Below, piece after piece: positions 27,685 through 39,000 of a stretch of 64,000 nt of DNA; within the stretch, counting starts at the first letter, position 1; each line of letters begins with the position of its first letter. A model generated the notes under the pieces. The model was not told the origin of the DNA, did no database searches, and was given only the letters and a program-made list of their open reading frames with translations. This DNA comes from Pandoraea pulmonicola (GTDB lineage Bacteria; Pseudomonadota; Gammaproteobacteria; Burkholderiales; Burkholderiaceae), in NCBI RefSeq assembly GCF_000815105.2, contig NZ_CP010310.2, forward strand, positions 3,286,001-3,350,000, in the 5' to 3' direction. The translations under genes were made by a program, and so were the position numbers.

Positions 27685-30600
27685 ATGACTCAGAAAAACA
27701 GTTCTCCCGCAGCGGGGTTCAAGGCCAGTGTCCTGTCGGCCTCGCGTACATTGGCCGACGCGTTGCCCGCACCGGTTTGTCCCGATGCCGCCGCGGGTCT
27801 GCTCGATCCCAATGAACTGAGTGATCTGGGCGTCGGTTTTGTCGTCAAAGCCTACCCCAACATGGGAGAAGGCGATCACGTCATCTTCCAGTTCGACATG
27901 GGCGGCCCGGGTGAATACACCAAGGACTTCGACGTCTCCCGCAAGAAGGTCGGCACCGACATCTCATTCACCGTCCCCAAGGCGAATGTCGTCAAGGCGC
28001 TCGACAACGACGTGACCGCCGCCTATCTCGTCGAGCCCGGCGACGGCGGCCCCGAGATTCCCTCCGCGCCGCTGCCTCTGCACATCGGCAACCCACCGCT
28101 GCTGGCCGCGCCCAGCGTCGACGAAGCCGTCGACGGGCATCTGGACGGCAGCCTGGCGACCAGCGACGTGCTCGTGAGAATACCGATCTACAAGGGCATG
28201 GCCGCCGGCGACAAGGTCTATATGTACTGGGGCGCCGCCGGCGAAGCGGGCTACTACGAGGATGAAATCACCATGCGCGCCGTGCGCTCGGTCACCTTCC
28301 TGGTCGAGGCCGAGTACGTCGGGCCTTATCTGGACAAGACCGTGCATGTGCGCTACGACGTCAATCGCGGTGGCGCCATCTCGCCCTCCGCACTCTATGC
28401 CCTGCGCATCGGCAACGCGCCCGATGAGAGCAAGCTGCCGGCGCCGGTCGTCGCGGAGGCCATCGGAGATATCCTGAACCCCGACCTCGTGCCTGACGGA
28501 TGCACCGGCTTGCTCGGGCCCAACGAGGGGCTCAGCAATGGCGTGAAGGGCAAGGCCATTTGGGGAGGCGGCCCGCCCGACGGCATCGAAATTCCGTTCG
28601 ATATCTCGGAGAACTTCCAGACGGAGCCCTATCCGGTTCATATCCCGTACGCGAACATCACCCCCTTTCTCAATAAGAGCGTCACGTTCCAATACTCGGT
28701 ATTGCAGACCGACAACGCCACCTGGCTGCAGTCGAACGTGCTGACCCTGCAAGTCGAACAGCAGGTGGCGCAGGTCGCGCCACCTAGCGTGCCCGAGGTG
28801 GCCAATGGCGTGCTCGATCCCCGGTCGCTGTCGCCCCAGATTGGCTGCCCGGTATTCGTGCCCGCGGCCGAGCACACGCGCCAGGGCGACACGATCCGGC
28901 TGACGTGGGCGTCTCAGAAGACGCCTGGCAACTGGGACGGCGAACATGTTCTGCTCTCGACCGAGACGGACCAGTCCATCGAGTTCGACGTTCCCTATCC
29001 CAACGTCATGGCGAGCCTCGATGCGCAGGTCACGGTGTCGTACAGCCTGTGGCGAGCCGGTAAACGTTATGCGTCGAGCCTGCCGCTGACCTTGACCGTT
29101 CAACAGGGCAATCTGCCTGCGGCGACGATCGACCAGGCCAAGGGCAGCACGCTCGATCCTGCCGATTGTCCCGATGGCGCGACCGTGCGGCTCGATCGTT
29201 CGGGCGGGTTTCGGGCAGGCGATCAGATCACCTTGCAGTGGCAAGGCGTGCCGGGCCCGGGCTCGGTCACGGCAAACCATACGGTCAGCGATGCGGAGCA
29301 AGGCGGCGACGTGACGCTGACCGTGCAACAAGCCACGGTGCAGGCGGATGTGGGGCAAACCGTGACGCTCGAGTACACGGTGATTCGAGCAGGCAACCCG
29401 ACTGAGGAGAAATCGCCGCCCTCGCTTTACGACGTGACGGCGCAACCCGGGCAAGGCAAGTTGCTGGTCATGGGCGCACGAAATAGTTCTGGGGGCTTCC
29501 GCTGGGAGCATGTATCGCACCGCCTGAGCGCCTTCGACAAGGTCACCTCGCAGCCATTGAATGCGCAATGGCGCTACGACGACGAGTCCAGCTGGAAACT
29601 CGGCACGTCGTTCAAGGACACGCGCCCGTGGGTTCCTCTGAACGTCAAGAGCCAGGACGATACGATCACGATCCAGCCTGTCAATATCGCTGGATCAGGT
29701 GATAACGGCACGACCCGGGGCACAGCCGCGATGGTGGCGCTCCTCAATAAAGGAGGGGTGATTGCCTGGGGAGTCGCTGGCTATGGTGGCACCGTACCGC
29801 CCACCATTTTGACCTACGACGACGTCGTCGAGATGGCCGCCACGCGAGCCGCCTTCGCGGTACGCCGCAGTAACGGGCGGCTCGCGGCGTGGGGCGATGC
29901 GGACAACGGTGGCACGCTGCCTGACGGGTTCACCGTGAGTGTGACTGACGCGACGCGCATCGTAGGAAGCTACGGAGCCTTTGCGGTGCTGCGCGCCAAC
30001 GGCCAAATTGCTACCTGGGGCAATGCCACCTTTGGAGGCCAGGCGACGGCCGATGTCCTCGCCCTGACGGACGTCACACAGATTTTTTCCGGCTCTTCGG
30101 CGCTCGCTGCTCTTCGAAAAACAGGGCAGGTCGTGGCTTGGGGCGACGCTCGATACGGCGGGAAAGTGCCGGAGTCTATTAGCTCAGAAGTCACGGACAT
30201 TATCGACGTGCGCGGCAACTACGAGTCCTTCTGCGCGTTGCGCGCCAACAAGACGGTAGTTGCCTGGGGAACCGCCGGCAACGGCGGCGCGGTTCCGGCT
30301 GCCATTGCAGCCCGCCGGGACATTGTGGAGTTGGCCGCGGCGTCAGCCTTGGCTTACGCCGTGCTGACCGAAGGAAAGCAGGTGCTCGCCTGGGGCCATG
30401 CCGATTGGGGCGGTGTGTTGCCCCCCGATATCGCCGAATTGACCGATATCGAGGAGGTCATAGCCAGCAAGGGCGCTTTTGCCGCGCGCCGCGCCAATGG
30501 GCATGTGGTTGCCTGGGGGAGTTCAACCTGCGGGAGCGTGGTCCCCGCAGACATCGCGTTGATTCCGGACATCGTGCAGGTCGCCAGTACCGACGCTGCG

Positions 30601-30885
30601 TTTGCCGCGCTGCGCCGGGACGGCACCGTCGTGACATGGGGCAATGCCGCCTACGGCAGTGACTCGTCTGCGGTCAAGGCACAGCTTCAGAACGTGCGCG
30701 CCGTCTACGGCAACAGCGAAGCGTTTGTCGCGATTCTTGCCGGAGGCGGGGCGGTGACCTGGGGCGCGGCGGCTGGCGGCGGCAACAGCACCTCGGTCAA
30801 GCCGTATCTCGACAACGGCCTCACCTATGAGGCGGGCGCGGCAGCACGCGGTCGGGCGCGCGCTGCGTTACGTGTCAGGGCATAG
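27685..30885 (+). CDS. Large repeat protein: Ig-like repeats plus RCC1-like propeller
   Basis: 1066 residues with no signal peptide. Residues ~25-600 hold about five ~115-residue beta-sandwich-like repeats, each beginning PAPxVxEAxxGxLDP and containing VTVxYxV-type strands. Residues ~660-1045 hold about eight ~45-residue repeats with the core VVAWGxxxxGGxVP, which look like RCC1/WG-type propeller blades. This points to an adhesin, a surface protein or a toxin carrier; I do not recognise a named family. GAGGAG precedes ATG 27685. The next gene also encodes a propeller protein 50 bp downstream and probably shares the transcript. A copy of the 32-nt promoter element lies upstream. Confidence 0.75.
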   Translation: MTQKNSSPAAGFKASVLSASRTLADALPAPVCPDAAAGLLDPNELSDLGVGFVVKAYPNMGEGDHVIFQFDMGGPGEYTKDFDVSRKKVGTDISFTVPKANVVKALDNDVTAAYLVEPGDGGPEIPSAPLPLHIGNPPLLAAPSVDEAVDGHLDGSLATSDVLVRIPIYKGMAAGDKVYMYWGAAGEAGYYEDEITMRAVRSVTFLVEAEYVGPYLDKTVHVRYDVNRGGAISPSALYALRIGNAPDESKLPAPVVAEAIGDILNPDLVPDGCTGLLGPNEGLSNGVKGKAIWGGGPPDGIEIPFDISENFQTEPYPVHIPYANITPFLNKSVTFQYSVLQTDNATWLQSNVLTLQVEQQVAQVAPPSVPEVANGVLDPRSLSPQIGCPVFVPAAEHTRQGDTIRLTWASQKTPGNWDGEHVLLSTETDQSIEFDVPYPNVMASLDAQVTVSYSLWRAGKRYASSLPLTLTVQQGNLPAATIDQAKGSTLDPADCPDGATVRLDRSGGFRAGDQITLQWQGVPGPGSVTANHTVSDAEQGGDVTLTVQQATVQADVGQTVTLEYTVIRAGNPTEEKSPPSLYDVTAQPGQGKLLVMGARNSSGGFRWEHVSHRLSAFDKVTSQPLNAQWRYDDESSWKLGTSFKDTRPWVPLNVKSQDDTITIQPVNIAGSGDNGTTRGTAAMVALLNKGGVIAWGVAGYGGTVPPTILTYDDVVEMAATRAAFAVRRSNGRLAAWGDADNGGTLPDGFTVSVTDATRIVGSYGAFAVLRANGQIATWGNATFGGQATADVLALTDVTQIFSGSSALAALRKTGQVVAWGDARYGGKVPESISSEVTDIIDVRGNYESFCALRANKTVVAWGTAGNGGAVPAAIAARRDIVELAAASALAYAVLTEGKQVLAWGHADWGGVLPPDIAELTDIEEVIASKGAFAARRANGHVVAWGSSTCGSVVPADIALIPDIVQVASTDAAFAALRRDGTVVTWGNAAYGSDSSAVKAQLQNVRAVYGNSEAFVAILAGGGAVTWGAAAGGGNSTSVKPYLDNGLTYEAGAAARGRARAALRVRA

Positions 30886-30935
30886 CAAAAAGTGCCTTGC
30901 AATCATTACGTCGCCTAATTCCGGGAGAGCAACCC

Positions 30936-31877
30936 ATGAGTGAGGACAACCAACGCTTTTGCGGTGGCAATGAAACGATCCCCCCGCAGATACTCGACCA
31001 AGTCCCGAATGTCACCATCCATGGTCCACCTGCCGTCGCCTTTTATAACGGAAAAATATACTTGGCATATGCGCCGGAGGGCGATCAATTCCTCGGCCAA
31101 ATCTGGACTACCAACTTCGACGGAACCAATTGGTCGCAACCCTTCCAGCTTCTCTTCCCCAGCAACACGTTCAATCCTGCGCTGGGAGTGTATCAAGGCG
31201 TGCTTTACTGCGCGGCCGACAACGGGGATCAAGCGTGGCACATGACATTCGACGGGGCAATCTGGGCACCGGCCAAAGCTATTCCCAATAGTCCCCAGAT
31301 CTCGACCAACCCTTCGCTTGCAGCCAACTCGGAGACGCTGTACGTGGCGTATCAGAAAGACCAAAGCAATGACGTCTGGTACCAAACGTTCGACGGAATA
31401 AACTGGTCGCAGCCCGCCCCGACGCCTGCGGAAGCTGCGGTCCAAGGCGCTAGCGGTGCGGTTGGACTGGCAGCGGATCCGGATGGGAACGTCTACCTGG
31501 CGTATCAGTCAGTCGATTCGAATTCCATCCCAACGGGGCAACTCTGGTATACGACGCTCAATGGGAAGAACTGGTCCCCACCCGCCCAGGTTCCCAGTGT
31601 CTCGATCTTCGCGGAGCCTGCGCTGACCTTCTATAACGGGACACTGTATTGCTTGCACTTGAGGTCATCTGTCAACAACGCGCAAAATCTCTCGTATCTG
31701 ACGTTCGATGGAGAGAGCTGGAGTGGCGACACACCGTTAACCGAATCGCCTATGTCGCTTCAATCTCCGGCGATTGCCCCTGTTCTCGCAAATTTCGCAA
31801 ATCGAGGGCCAGGTCTTTACTTCTTCGTTACAACAACCGTCTTTAATGTTTTTTATTTTTACCGGGCTCCGTCCTGA
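30936..31877 (+). CDS. Beta-propeller protein with WS-x-P / FDG repeats (lectin-like)
   Basis: 313 residues from ATG 30936 with GGGAGAG upstream. It contains six to seven ~45-residue repeats such as TNFDGTNWSQP, MTFDGAIWAP, QTFDGINWSQP, TTLNGKNWSPP and LTFDGESWSGD, each with an LYxAY-type strand. That is a bladed propeller resembling the PLL/sialidase-like fucose-binding lectins of Photorhabdus. Sugar binding is inferred only. There is no signal peptide. It should be co-expressed with the upstream Ig/RCC1 gene. Confidence 0.7.
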   Translation: MSEDNQRFCGGNETIPPQILDQVPNVTIHGPPAVAFYNGKIYLAYAPEGDQFLGQIWTTNFDGTNWSQPFQLLFPSNTFNPALGVYQGVLYCAADNGDQAWHMTFDGAIWAPAKAIPNSPQISTNPSLAANSETLYVAYQKDQSNDVWYQTFDGINWSQPAPTPAEAAVQGASGAVGLAADPDGNVYLAYQSVDSNSIPTGQLWYTTLNGKNWSPPAQVPSVSIFAEPALTFYNGTLYCLHLRSSVNNAQNLSYLTFDGESWSGDTPLTESPMSLQSPAIAPVLANFANRGPGLYFFVTTTVFNVFYFYRAPS

Positions 31878-31931
31878 AATAGGTTGACAACCGCTTACGC
31901 TGAAAATGCCTCGATCGGTCGTCGAGCCATG

Positions 31932-32450
31932 CTATTGATCCGTCCCCGCCAGACAACGCTTCATATCTGACTCGATGCGATCCAATATTTGATCGAGCGA
32001 TTGTCCCGCCAGGATGCGCTCTTCCGAACAAAACGGCAGCGGCTGCCATCCAAGATACCACCGTCGCATCATTTGTTCGTTTACGTCGGGCAGATGCCGA
32101 GTTGCATGACGCCTCAGCGTCTCCTCGAACGACAAATCAAAACTATAGAAGAGTGTTGGCCCCGAATGACTATCACGTAGCGCCTCGAGCATTGGCCCAT
32201 ATCGCTCCGCGTGCAAAATTCCTTCCACGATTGTGTGCCGTCCACGCTCCAGGCAATAGCGAGCCATCAATGACAACAAGTCCGGAGTGTCGCCAAGCGG
32301 CACATCCTTCTCCCGCAAGACGATACGCCGCACGTGGTCCTGTTCAATCCACGCACTGTGAGGTTTCAAGCGCTCACTGAGCATGCGTGCAATGGTACTT
32401 TTCCCCGAACCAGAGTTTCCGCGCAACACGATAAGAATAGACGGCGTCAT
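31932..32450 (-). CDS. Small P-loop kinase (AAA/zeta-toxin-like fold)
   Basis: 172 residues. The Walker A motif GNSGSGKST covers residues 11-19. IVEGIL after a hydrophobic strand and the lid region RRHATRH fit the nucleotide- or metabolite-kinase group that includes gluconate kinase, chloramphenicol phosphotransferase and zeta toxin. The substrate is unknown. Directly upstream lies a truncated leader of the HTH-repeat family with its conserved upstream block, so the kinase may be transcribed from that borrowed promoter. Confidence 0.75.
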   Translation of the reverse strand: MTPSILIVLRGNSGSGKSTIARMLSERLKPHSAWIEQDHVRRIVLREKDVPLGDTPDLLSLMARYCLERGRHTIVEGILHAERYGPMLEALRDSHSGPTLFYSFDLSFEETLRRHATRHLPDVNEQMMRRWYLGWQPLPFCSEERILAGQSLDQILDRIESDMKRCLAGTDQ

Positions 32451-32517
32451 GACATGAACGTGAGGTCATCACAGGTAGTTGGAGGCGCGGGATCCCAGCG
32501 CCGGAAACGGGATACAT
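32451..32517 (-). pseudogene. Truncated 5' leader of an HTH-repeat family gene
   Basis: From ATG 32517 the frame reads MYPVSGAG, then IPRLQLPV, nearly identical to the N-terminus of the gene starting at 56032 (MYPVSGAGVSHPQLPATT). Similarity ends after about 20 codons (near 32457), where the kinase gene begins. The leader and kinase frames differ by +1, so there is no fusion protein. This is a remnant of a fourth family member. Confidence 0.7.
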
Positions 32518-32675
32518 TGAATTTATCTCACGGAAGCGCTTTCGGTTGCGGCGCGCCCGTCATCGCCGCAACTCGCCGTATGCCTTTTATTGTCGCAAAG
32601 GCTCACCGCCCACATTTGCACAAATCGCTCTTTCGGTATTCGGGAAAGGCGATGGTGGGTTGGATGTAGTACGCT
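32496..32675 (-). repeat. Conserved upstream block, copy 1
   Basis: This block recurs at 53866-54020, 56011-56172 and 62662-62841. Shared landmarks on the plus strand are CGCCGGAAACGG, the CAT start, GGCTCACCG and ACAAATCGCTCTTTCGG. In each copy the block reads leftward into the MYPVSGA-type start. Here and in copy 4 the similarity extends to GTAGTACGCT, about 160 bp before the ATG. It probably carries the family promoter and leader. Confidence 0.75.
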
Positions 32676-32762
32676 ACGGTCGTCGCCTATCTCCCAACCT
32701 TCTTCAGGTGTAGCGACGCTGGTCTCCATTGCACGCCCTCCCCCGGGCGCTGCGGTCTCAAA

Positions 32763-32791
32763 CCGCTTTCCCAAGGAAGCGGTATTTTTTC
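32763..32791 (+). terminator. Rho-independent terminator on the plus strand, orphan
   Basis: ACCGCTTTCC / GGAAGCGGT with a short CAA loop is followed by ATTTTTT. It lies 255 bp before the SKWP gene with no clear plus-strand gene upstream. It may end a small RNA or a deleted gene, or act as an attenuator. Confidence 0.7.
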
Positions 32792-33045
32792 GTCCGTGGG
32801 GCGGCCGTCGTACGAAGACCAACTGAATCTGCTGCATGTGTTGCACCTCGTCGTCATCGAGACAGATGGAAGTCGTCGAAACCGATGTTTGACGCAGGTT
32901 ATCGCGCAAAACCATGAGCGATGTCCGCCAGCCAATGCATTTGTCGCATGCGGGTGCCCTAACCGGTGCGGCGTAGCCGAGACGTCTGACTCAAAGGCTT
33001 TTCGACAACCTTGTTGTTCAGTATTTCTCAAAGGATCTGCTACGC
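32792..33045. other. Region upstream of the SKWP gene
   Basis: 254 bp with no supported gene. AAAGGAT lies about 9 nt before ATG 33046. I looked for a TTCG-N16-TTCG hrp box and found none. Confidence 0.4.
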
Positions 33046-36000
33046 ATGTTACCCATGTCGCGCTCCTCGTCCGGCTCGCCTCCCCCGTCCTCGTCAAGCG
33101 CCCAACGTGTGCAATCCTCAAAACGACCACCTCCCGTTGACAGACGCCCCCTCCTCAGGGAGCAAGTACGGGAAGTTTCGTCCTCAACGTCGAGCCTGAG
33201 GTCATCCGGTCCCGAAGGCCGGACGACCTCATCCGTATGCCCACCTCATCGCGTGGCGCAAGCGGCGCAACAACGTAGTGGCTTCCGGGGAAATGTCGCA
33301 CAAACTGGTGCCGCGGGCGCAAGGGAAGACGCACGATCAACACAATATGGCCTCGGCGGCTCGAGCCGCCACCACTGGGGTCCGCCTCGGAGCGAAAGCA
33401 CGGTGCATGCTGGCCATGATGGCATCGTTCAGACACTACACGAACATTTTCGCGATGGGGCGTTCTTGGATAACACCAGGTGGATGGACAACCATCTGGG
33501 GAGACTTTTGGAGCAATCCAGCTATCTCGGCGAGGAAGCGCTAAGCGCGAGTATCAGTGAGGTGGCGCAGTGCCTGCAAAACAATGCCTGGTTTGGCTCA
33601 TCGCAGAGAGGGCCAATGATGCATGTGGCGAACAAACTGGGTAAGTTCACCAGAATGCCGGATTGCGCGACCGGTCTTGCCGCGATTGCCAGCAGGCTGA
33701 ATGCGCGGAATTTTCAGGCACGTGATACATCCATATATCTCAATGCGTTTTGCAAGTTTCCCGGCGATCCGCAGTGCACCCGCGCCGCGCTCAGTCTGGC
33801 ACGGCACATCATTGCGGCAAGAGGCCCATTGATCGACCAGCTCGACTTGCGAGGCATTACCAATACTCTGAACGCGCTTAGCAAATGGCCCGACGAAGCC
33901 GATGCGCGGGATGCCGCGCTATGTCTGGCACAACATATTGTCAAGTTGGGCAATGCGTTGCTCGTCAAGCTCGACCCGCGAAGTATTGCCATTATTCTGA
34001 ACGCGCTTAGCAAATGGCCCGATCAAGCCACTGCGCGAGACGCCGTGCTGCGCCTAGCGCAACATATTGTCAAGTCGAGCAATGCGCTACTCGTCGAGTT
34101 CAATTCCTACGACATTGCCTATACGCTCAACGGGCTGAGCAAGTGGCCCGATCAAGCGGATTCGCGGGACGCGGCGCTGCGTCTGGCGCGCCATATTGCC
34201 GGGCTGAACAATGCGGCGCTGAACAAGTTCAACGCACGAAGCATTGCCAATGCCCTGAACGCGCTGAGCAAATGGCCCGACGAAGCCGATGCACGGAGTG
34301 CCGCGCTGAGTCTGGCGCCGCATGTTACCGAGATGGACGATGCGGTGCCGGACACATTCCGCGCGCGGAACACGGCCATTATCCTGAACGCGCTGAGCAA
34401 GTGGCCCGATCAAGCCACCGCGCGCGACGCCGCACTGCGTCTGGCGCGCCATATTGTCCAGCAAGGCAATGCGCTGGTCGGCAAGTTCAATGCGCGGGAC
34501 ACTTCCGGTACCCTGAACGCGCTGAGCAAATGGCCCGATCAAGCCGTCGCGCGTGACGCCGGACTGCGTCTGGCGCAGCATATTGTCGAGCCAGACAATG
34601 CCACACTGGAAACGTTCGGCGCGCAGAGCATCAGCAACGCCCTGAACGCGCTGAGTAAATGGCCCGCTGAGGCCGGTGCCCGGGACGCGGCACTGCGTCT
34701 GGCGCAGCATATTGTCAGGCTGAACAGTGCGACGCTGGACACGTTCAACACGCAGCACGTGACCAATATCCTGAATGCGCTGAGTAAATGGCCCGATGAG
34801 ATTGATGCGCGGGATGCCGCGCTGTACTTGGCCCAGCATATTGCCAAGGTCGGCAATGCGTTGGTTGGAAAGTTCAACGCGAAGGAAATTGCCAGTGCCC
34901 TGAATGCGCTGAGTAAATGGCCTGATCAAGCGAACACGCGAGACGCCTCGCTGCGCCTGGCACAGCATATTGTCCGCCTGGACGATGCAGTGCTGGACAC
35001 GTTCAACGTGCAAGAAATTCCGAATACCCTGAACGCGCTGAGCAAATGGCCCGATCAAACGGAAGCCCGGGACAACGGCAACACGCAGAACGTTGTCGAT
35101 ACCTTGAACGCACGGAATCAATGGCCCACTCAAGCAGACGTGAAGGACGCCGCGTTGCGTCTGGCGCAGCGTATTCTCAGGCTGAATAACGCGACGCTGA
35201 ACACATTCGACGCACCGAGCATTGGCACCACCTTGAATGCGCTGAGTAAATGGCCCGGTCAAGCGGCCGCGAGGGACGCCGCGCTGCGCCTGGCACAGAT
35301 TATAGTCAAGATGGACGATGCACTGCTTGGCAAGTTCATTACACAAGACATTTCCAAAACCCTGAACGCGCTGAGCAAATGGCCGGATAGTGTCGATACG
35401 CGGGGCGCCGCGTTGCGCTTGGCGCAGCACATTATCGAGATGGGCAATGCGTCGATCGACAAATTCAACGCACAAGACATTGCCAATACGCTGAACGCGC
35501 TGAACAAATGGCCCGATCAGACAGCCGTACAAGACGTCGTGCTGCGCCTGGCGCGACATATTGTCGGACTGAACGATGCGACGCTGGACACGTTCGAAGC
35601 ACAAGGCATTGCCAATACCCTGGACGCGCTGAGCAAATGGCCGGACAGTGCTGATGCGCGGGCCGCCGCGCTGCACCTGGCGCAGCATGTTGCCGGGCTG
35701 AACAGTGCGACGCTGGACGCGTTCAACATGCAACACATAACCAATACCCTGAGCGCACTGAGTAAATGGCCCGACCAGGCGGGCGCATGCGCCGCCGCGC
35801 TGCTTTTGGCGAAACATCTTGCGAAAGTGGGCAATGCGTTGGTTGCCACGTTCAATGCGCAGCACATTGCCAGGGCCCTGAATGCGCTGAGTAAATGGCC
35901 CGAGCAAGAAGACGCGCGAGACGCCCTGCTGTACCTGGCGCCCCGCGTTATCGGGCTGAACAATGAAGTGCCAGACGCGTTTGACGCGCATAACGCTTCC

Positions 36001-39000
36001 AAGACCCTGAACGCGCTGAGCAAATGGCCCGATCAAGAAGCCGCGCGGGACGCCACTCGGTCCCTGGCACGGCATGTTGTCAGATTGGATCATGCGGCGT
36101 TGGACACGTTCGGCGCGCACGACATTGCCAATGCGCTGAACGCCCTAAGCAAATGGCGTGATGTGGACGATGCACGGAACGCCGCGCTGCATCTGGCACG
36201 ACATCTTGTCAGTTCCAACTGTGCAGTGCTGAACACGTTCTCGGCACAGTTCATTGCCAATACCCTGAATGCGTTGAGTAAATGGCCCGATCAAGCAGAC
36301 GCGAGAAACGTCGTGCTGCACCTGGCGCAGGGCATTTCCAAGCTCAACGATGCGGCGCTGGGCAAGTTCGTCGCACAGGACATTGCCAATACGCTGAATG
36401 CGCTGAGCAAATGGCCCGGTCAAGCGACCGCGCGTGACGCCGCGCTGCGCATGGCGCGGCATATTGTCGGGCGGAACGATGCGACGCTGGATTGGTTCAA
36501 CGCGCAGAACATTGCCAATACCCTGAACGCGTTGTGCAAATGGCCCGATGAGGTGGATGCGCGGGACGCCGCGCTGTGCGTGGCGCAGCATATTGACAAG
36601 ATGGGCAACGCCTTGGTTGACAAGTTCAATGAGCACAACATTGCCAACGCCCTGAACGCGCTGAGCAAATGGCCCGAGCAAGCGGCCGCGCTGCGCAGCG
36701 CGCAGCGTCTGGCGCAACACATTGTCGGGCCGAACAAAGTGGCGCTGGACGCGTTCAGCGTGCATGGCATTTCGAGTATCTTGAACGCACTGAGCAAATG
36801 GTCCGATGACGCTGATGCGCGCAGCGCCATGTCGTGCGTGGCGCAGCACATTGTCAAGACGGGAAATGCGCTGGTTGGCAAATTCGGCATTCAGGACATT
36901 ACCAATAGCCTGAACGCACTGAGCAAATGGTCCGATCAGGAAGACGCGCGAGACGCCGCGCAGTGCCTGGCGCAGCACATTGCCGGACTGAATAATGCGG
37001 CGCTGGACAGATTCGACGCGCAAAATATTGCCAATATCCTGAATGCGCTGAGCAAGTTTCTCAGCGTCGAGGCATGCGGACATGCAATGTGGGCGTTTTT
37101 CGAGCACTTGCACAGTCGGGACGAGCCTTGGGCCTCCTACAGGCTGATTGAATTGGGACAGGTGGCCAACGCCGTGGCGCGACTGGCGATGCAGCGCGCG
37201 GATCAGGTCCTGCCCGCGATACTTGCCGAATTGTTGCAAAGCATGGGCGATCATGTGCACGCGCACAACATGATGCGCGATGCCGAAGCGCTCCAAATCG
37301 CCACGACAATCAAGGCCATGGCCGCCTTGCAGTTGCACAAGACCCTGGCGACACTGGCCCCCTCGACCCTTGCCAGGCTACATCGTCTACTGCCGACCGG
37401 ACTGCCCGGTGACAATCTGGAAACCCTGGGCAACCTGTGTGCAGGCCTGCTCCCGTTGCTGCGCAACAATAGCTTGTCGAGGTACCGTACAGAAACTCTG
37501 CACGTGCTGATGGCGCTCCATCCGCACATGGCGCGCAAGGCAGCGTGCTTCATAAGCGCACCTCAACACGGGACACCTGCCGATCCGCCAACGACGCCGC
37601 CCGAATCATTCGAGACGCGATGTCTGGCGCTCACTTTTTATCAGCTTCTCAAGACCTACAATGTCGTCGCCAGCCTGGCACAGGAGAGCCAAGCCGATCA
37701 GCGGCGCGGCCTACTGGTACGGGACTGGGTGAATGCCACGCTCACGCAAACCCGTGAAACGCTCCAGCGCGATCTGAGCGATATGAGCTGGAATCTGATC
37801 GCCCAGATCGAGGCCAGCGACGACGTCGACGACGCCATGGACCGATTCATGCACCGGGAACATGAGCGCGTCACCCAAGCTTGCCCGCCGACCCGCTTTG
37901 ATCCGGCGCTCGTGCATCGGGCTATGCGAGGCGAATTCCGGGAAGTCGCGCCGACCGTCGGCAACACCCGTCATGTGCTCGTGGACATGATGGGGCGCGA
38001 ACTCCCGTGCGAGCCTCGAGGGGCGGAAGACTACTCCCTGTTTGCACGAATCACCCGTCTGCCGTTGGTCGAAGTCAAGCTCCCGGGAACGCTGAGCCGA
38101 TTCATGCTGGCCCGCACGTTCCGCTACGACGATCAACTCTGGCGATTCGACATGTTTGGCGGCAGCCGCCTGACAAAAGGCCGACATCAGCCGGTAGAAG
38201 CCATCCTGGCGGGGACGTCTCGCGGTCACGACACGCTGCCTGCGGTGCCGTATGCCGACAGCGCACCGGGAAGCGCCTTGATGAACCTCGTGCGCAAGCT
38301 CGCACCCCTCAAGGAAGACTGGGCGCGCATGCAGCGCGCGCTGCTCGAGACGGTGCCGCATACTCACGTTGGCGAGGGCACGTTGACCATCGGCTGGTTC
38401 GACGACGTGCCGGGGGCATCGCATCCCTTCAAGCCACAAATTGATGGCACGCCCCTGGCGTTGTGCCCGAACGACGGCTGCGGCTTTATCAAGGCCAGTG
38501 TGGCACAGCGCATCCCCGCCTTGCGCGAGCGGATGCAGGCGTGGGAGGCTGCACCCGCCCAGCAACGCCGCGACATGTCGAGGGTCGCCCCGGGCACCAT
38601 GGCGCCCCAGGCATTGCAGCACTTCGCACGCGATCGGGCCGCACTGGACGAGGCTCGCGAGTTGATGCGCGCGAAGTTGCGCACGATCGACGCGGCGCAG
38701 ATCCCTCAACTGCAATTGCATGATCTGTTGGTGCGCGGCCCCTACGAAAGCATGCGAATCCGGGCGGTGCCCTCGGCCGATGATCGGTTTCACCTGCCGA
38801 CGCAACTGTGCGCGGGCCTTGCCCCGGGCCGCACGGCACCTGTGTTGATCGGCAAGCCGCCCTATGACAAGGAGAACCTGCTGCCCGTCGCCGCCAGTGC
38901 GATAGCTACCGAGGCGTCGGGAGATTTGACCGCAAGGTTCCTTGCCCGGCACTTCGCGATTCAGTACAGCTATACGGGCTTTGACGAGACCTCCGACACC

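Noticed and set aside
27964..29568. 534-residue minus-strand frame
   Set aside because: Antisense to the Ig/RCC1-like gene; no start signal or motif.
32590..32826. Plus-strand 78-codon frame before the SKWP gene
   Set aside because: It runs through a strong terminator and its 5' part is the antisense of the conserved upstream block.
32600..33045. Type III hrpII box (TTCG-N16-TTCG) upstream of SKWP
   Set aside because: Several TTCG occur but no pair has the required spacing.
34087..36120. 677-residue minus-strand frame with repeats
   Set aside because: The periodicity is the antisense image of the SKWP array.
33700..37065. Possible CRISPR-like array from the 129 bp periodicity
   Set aside because: The units are coding, diverged and contiguous with no unique spacers; they are the SKWP protein repeats.
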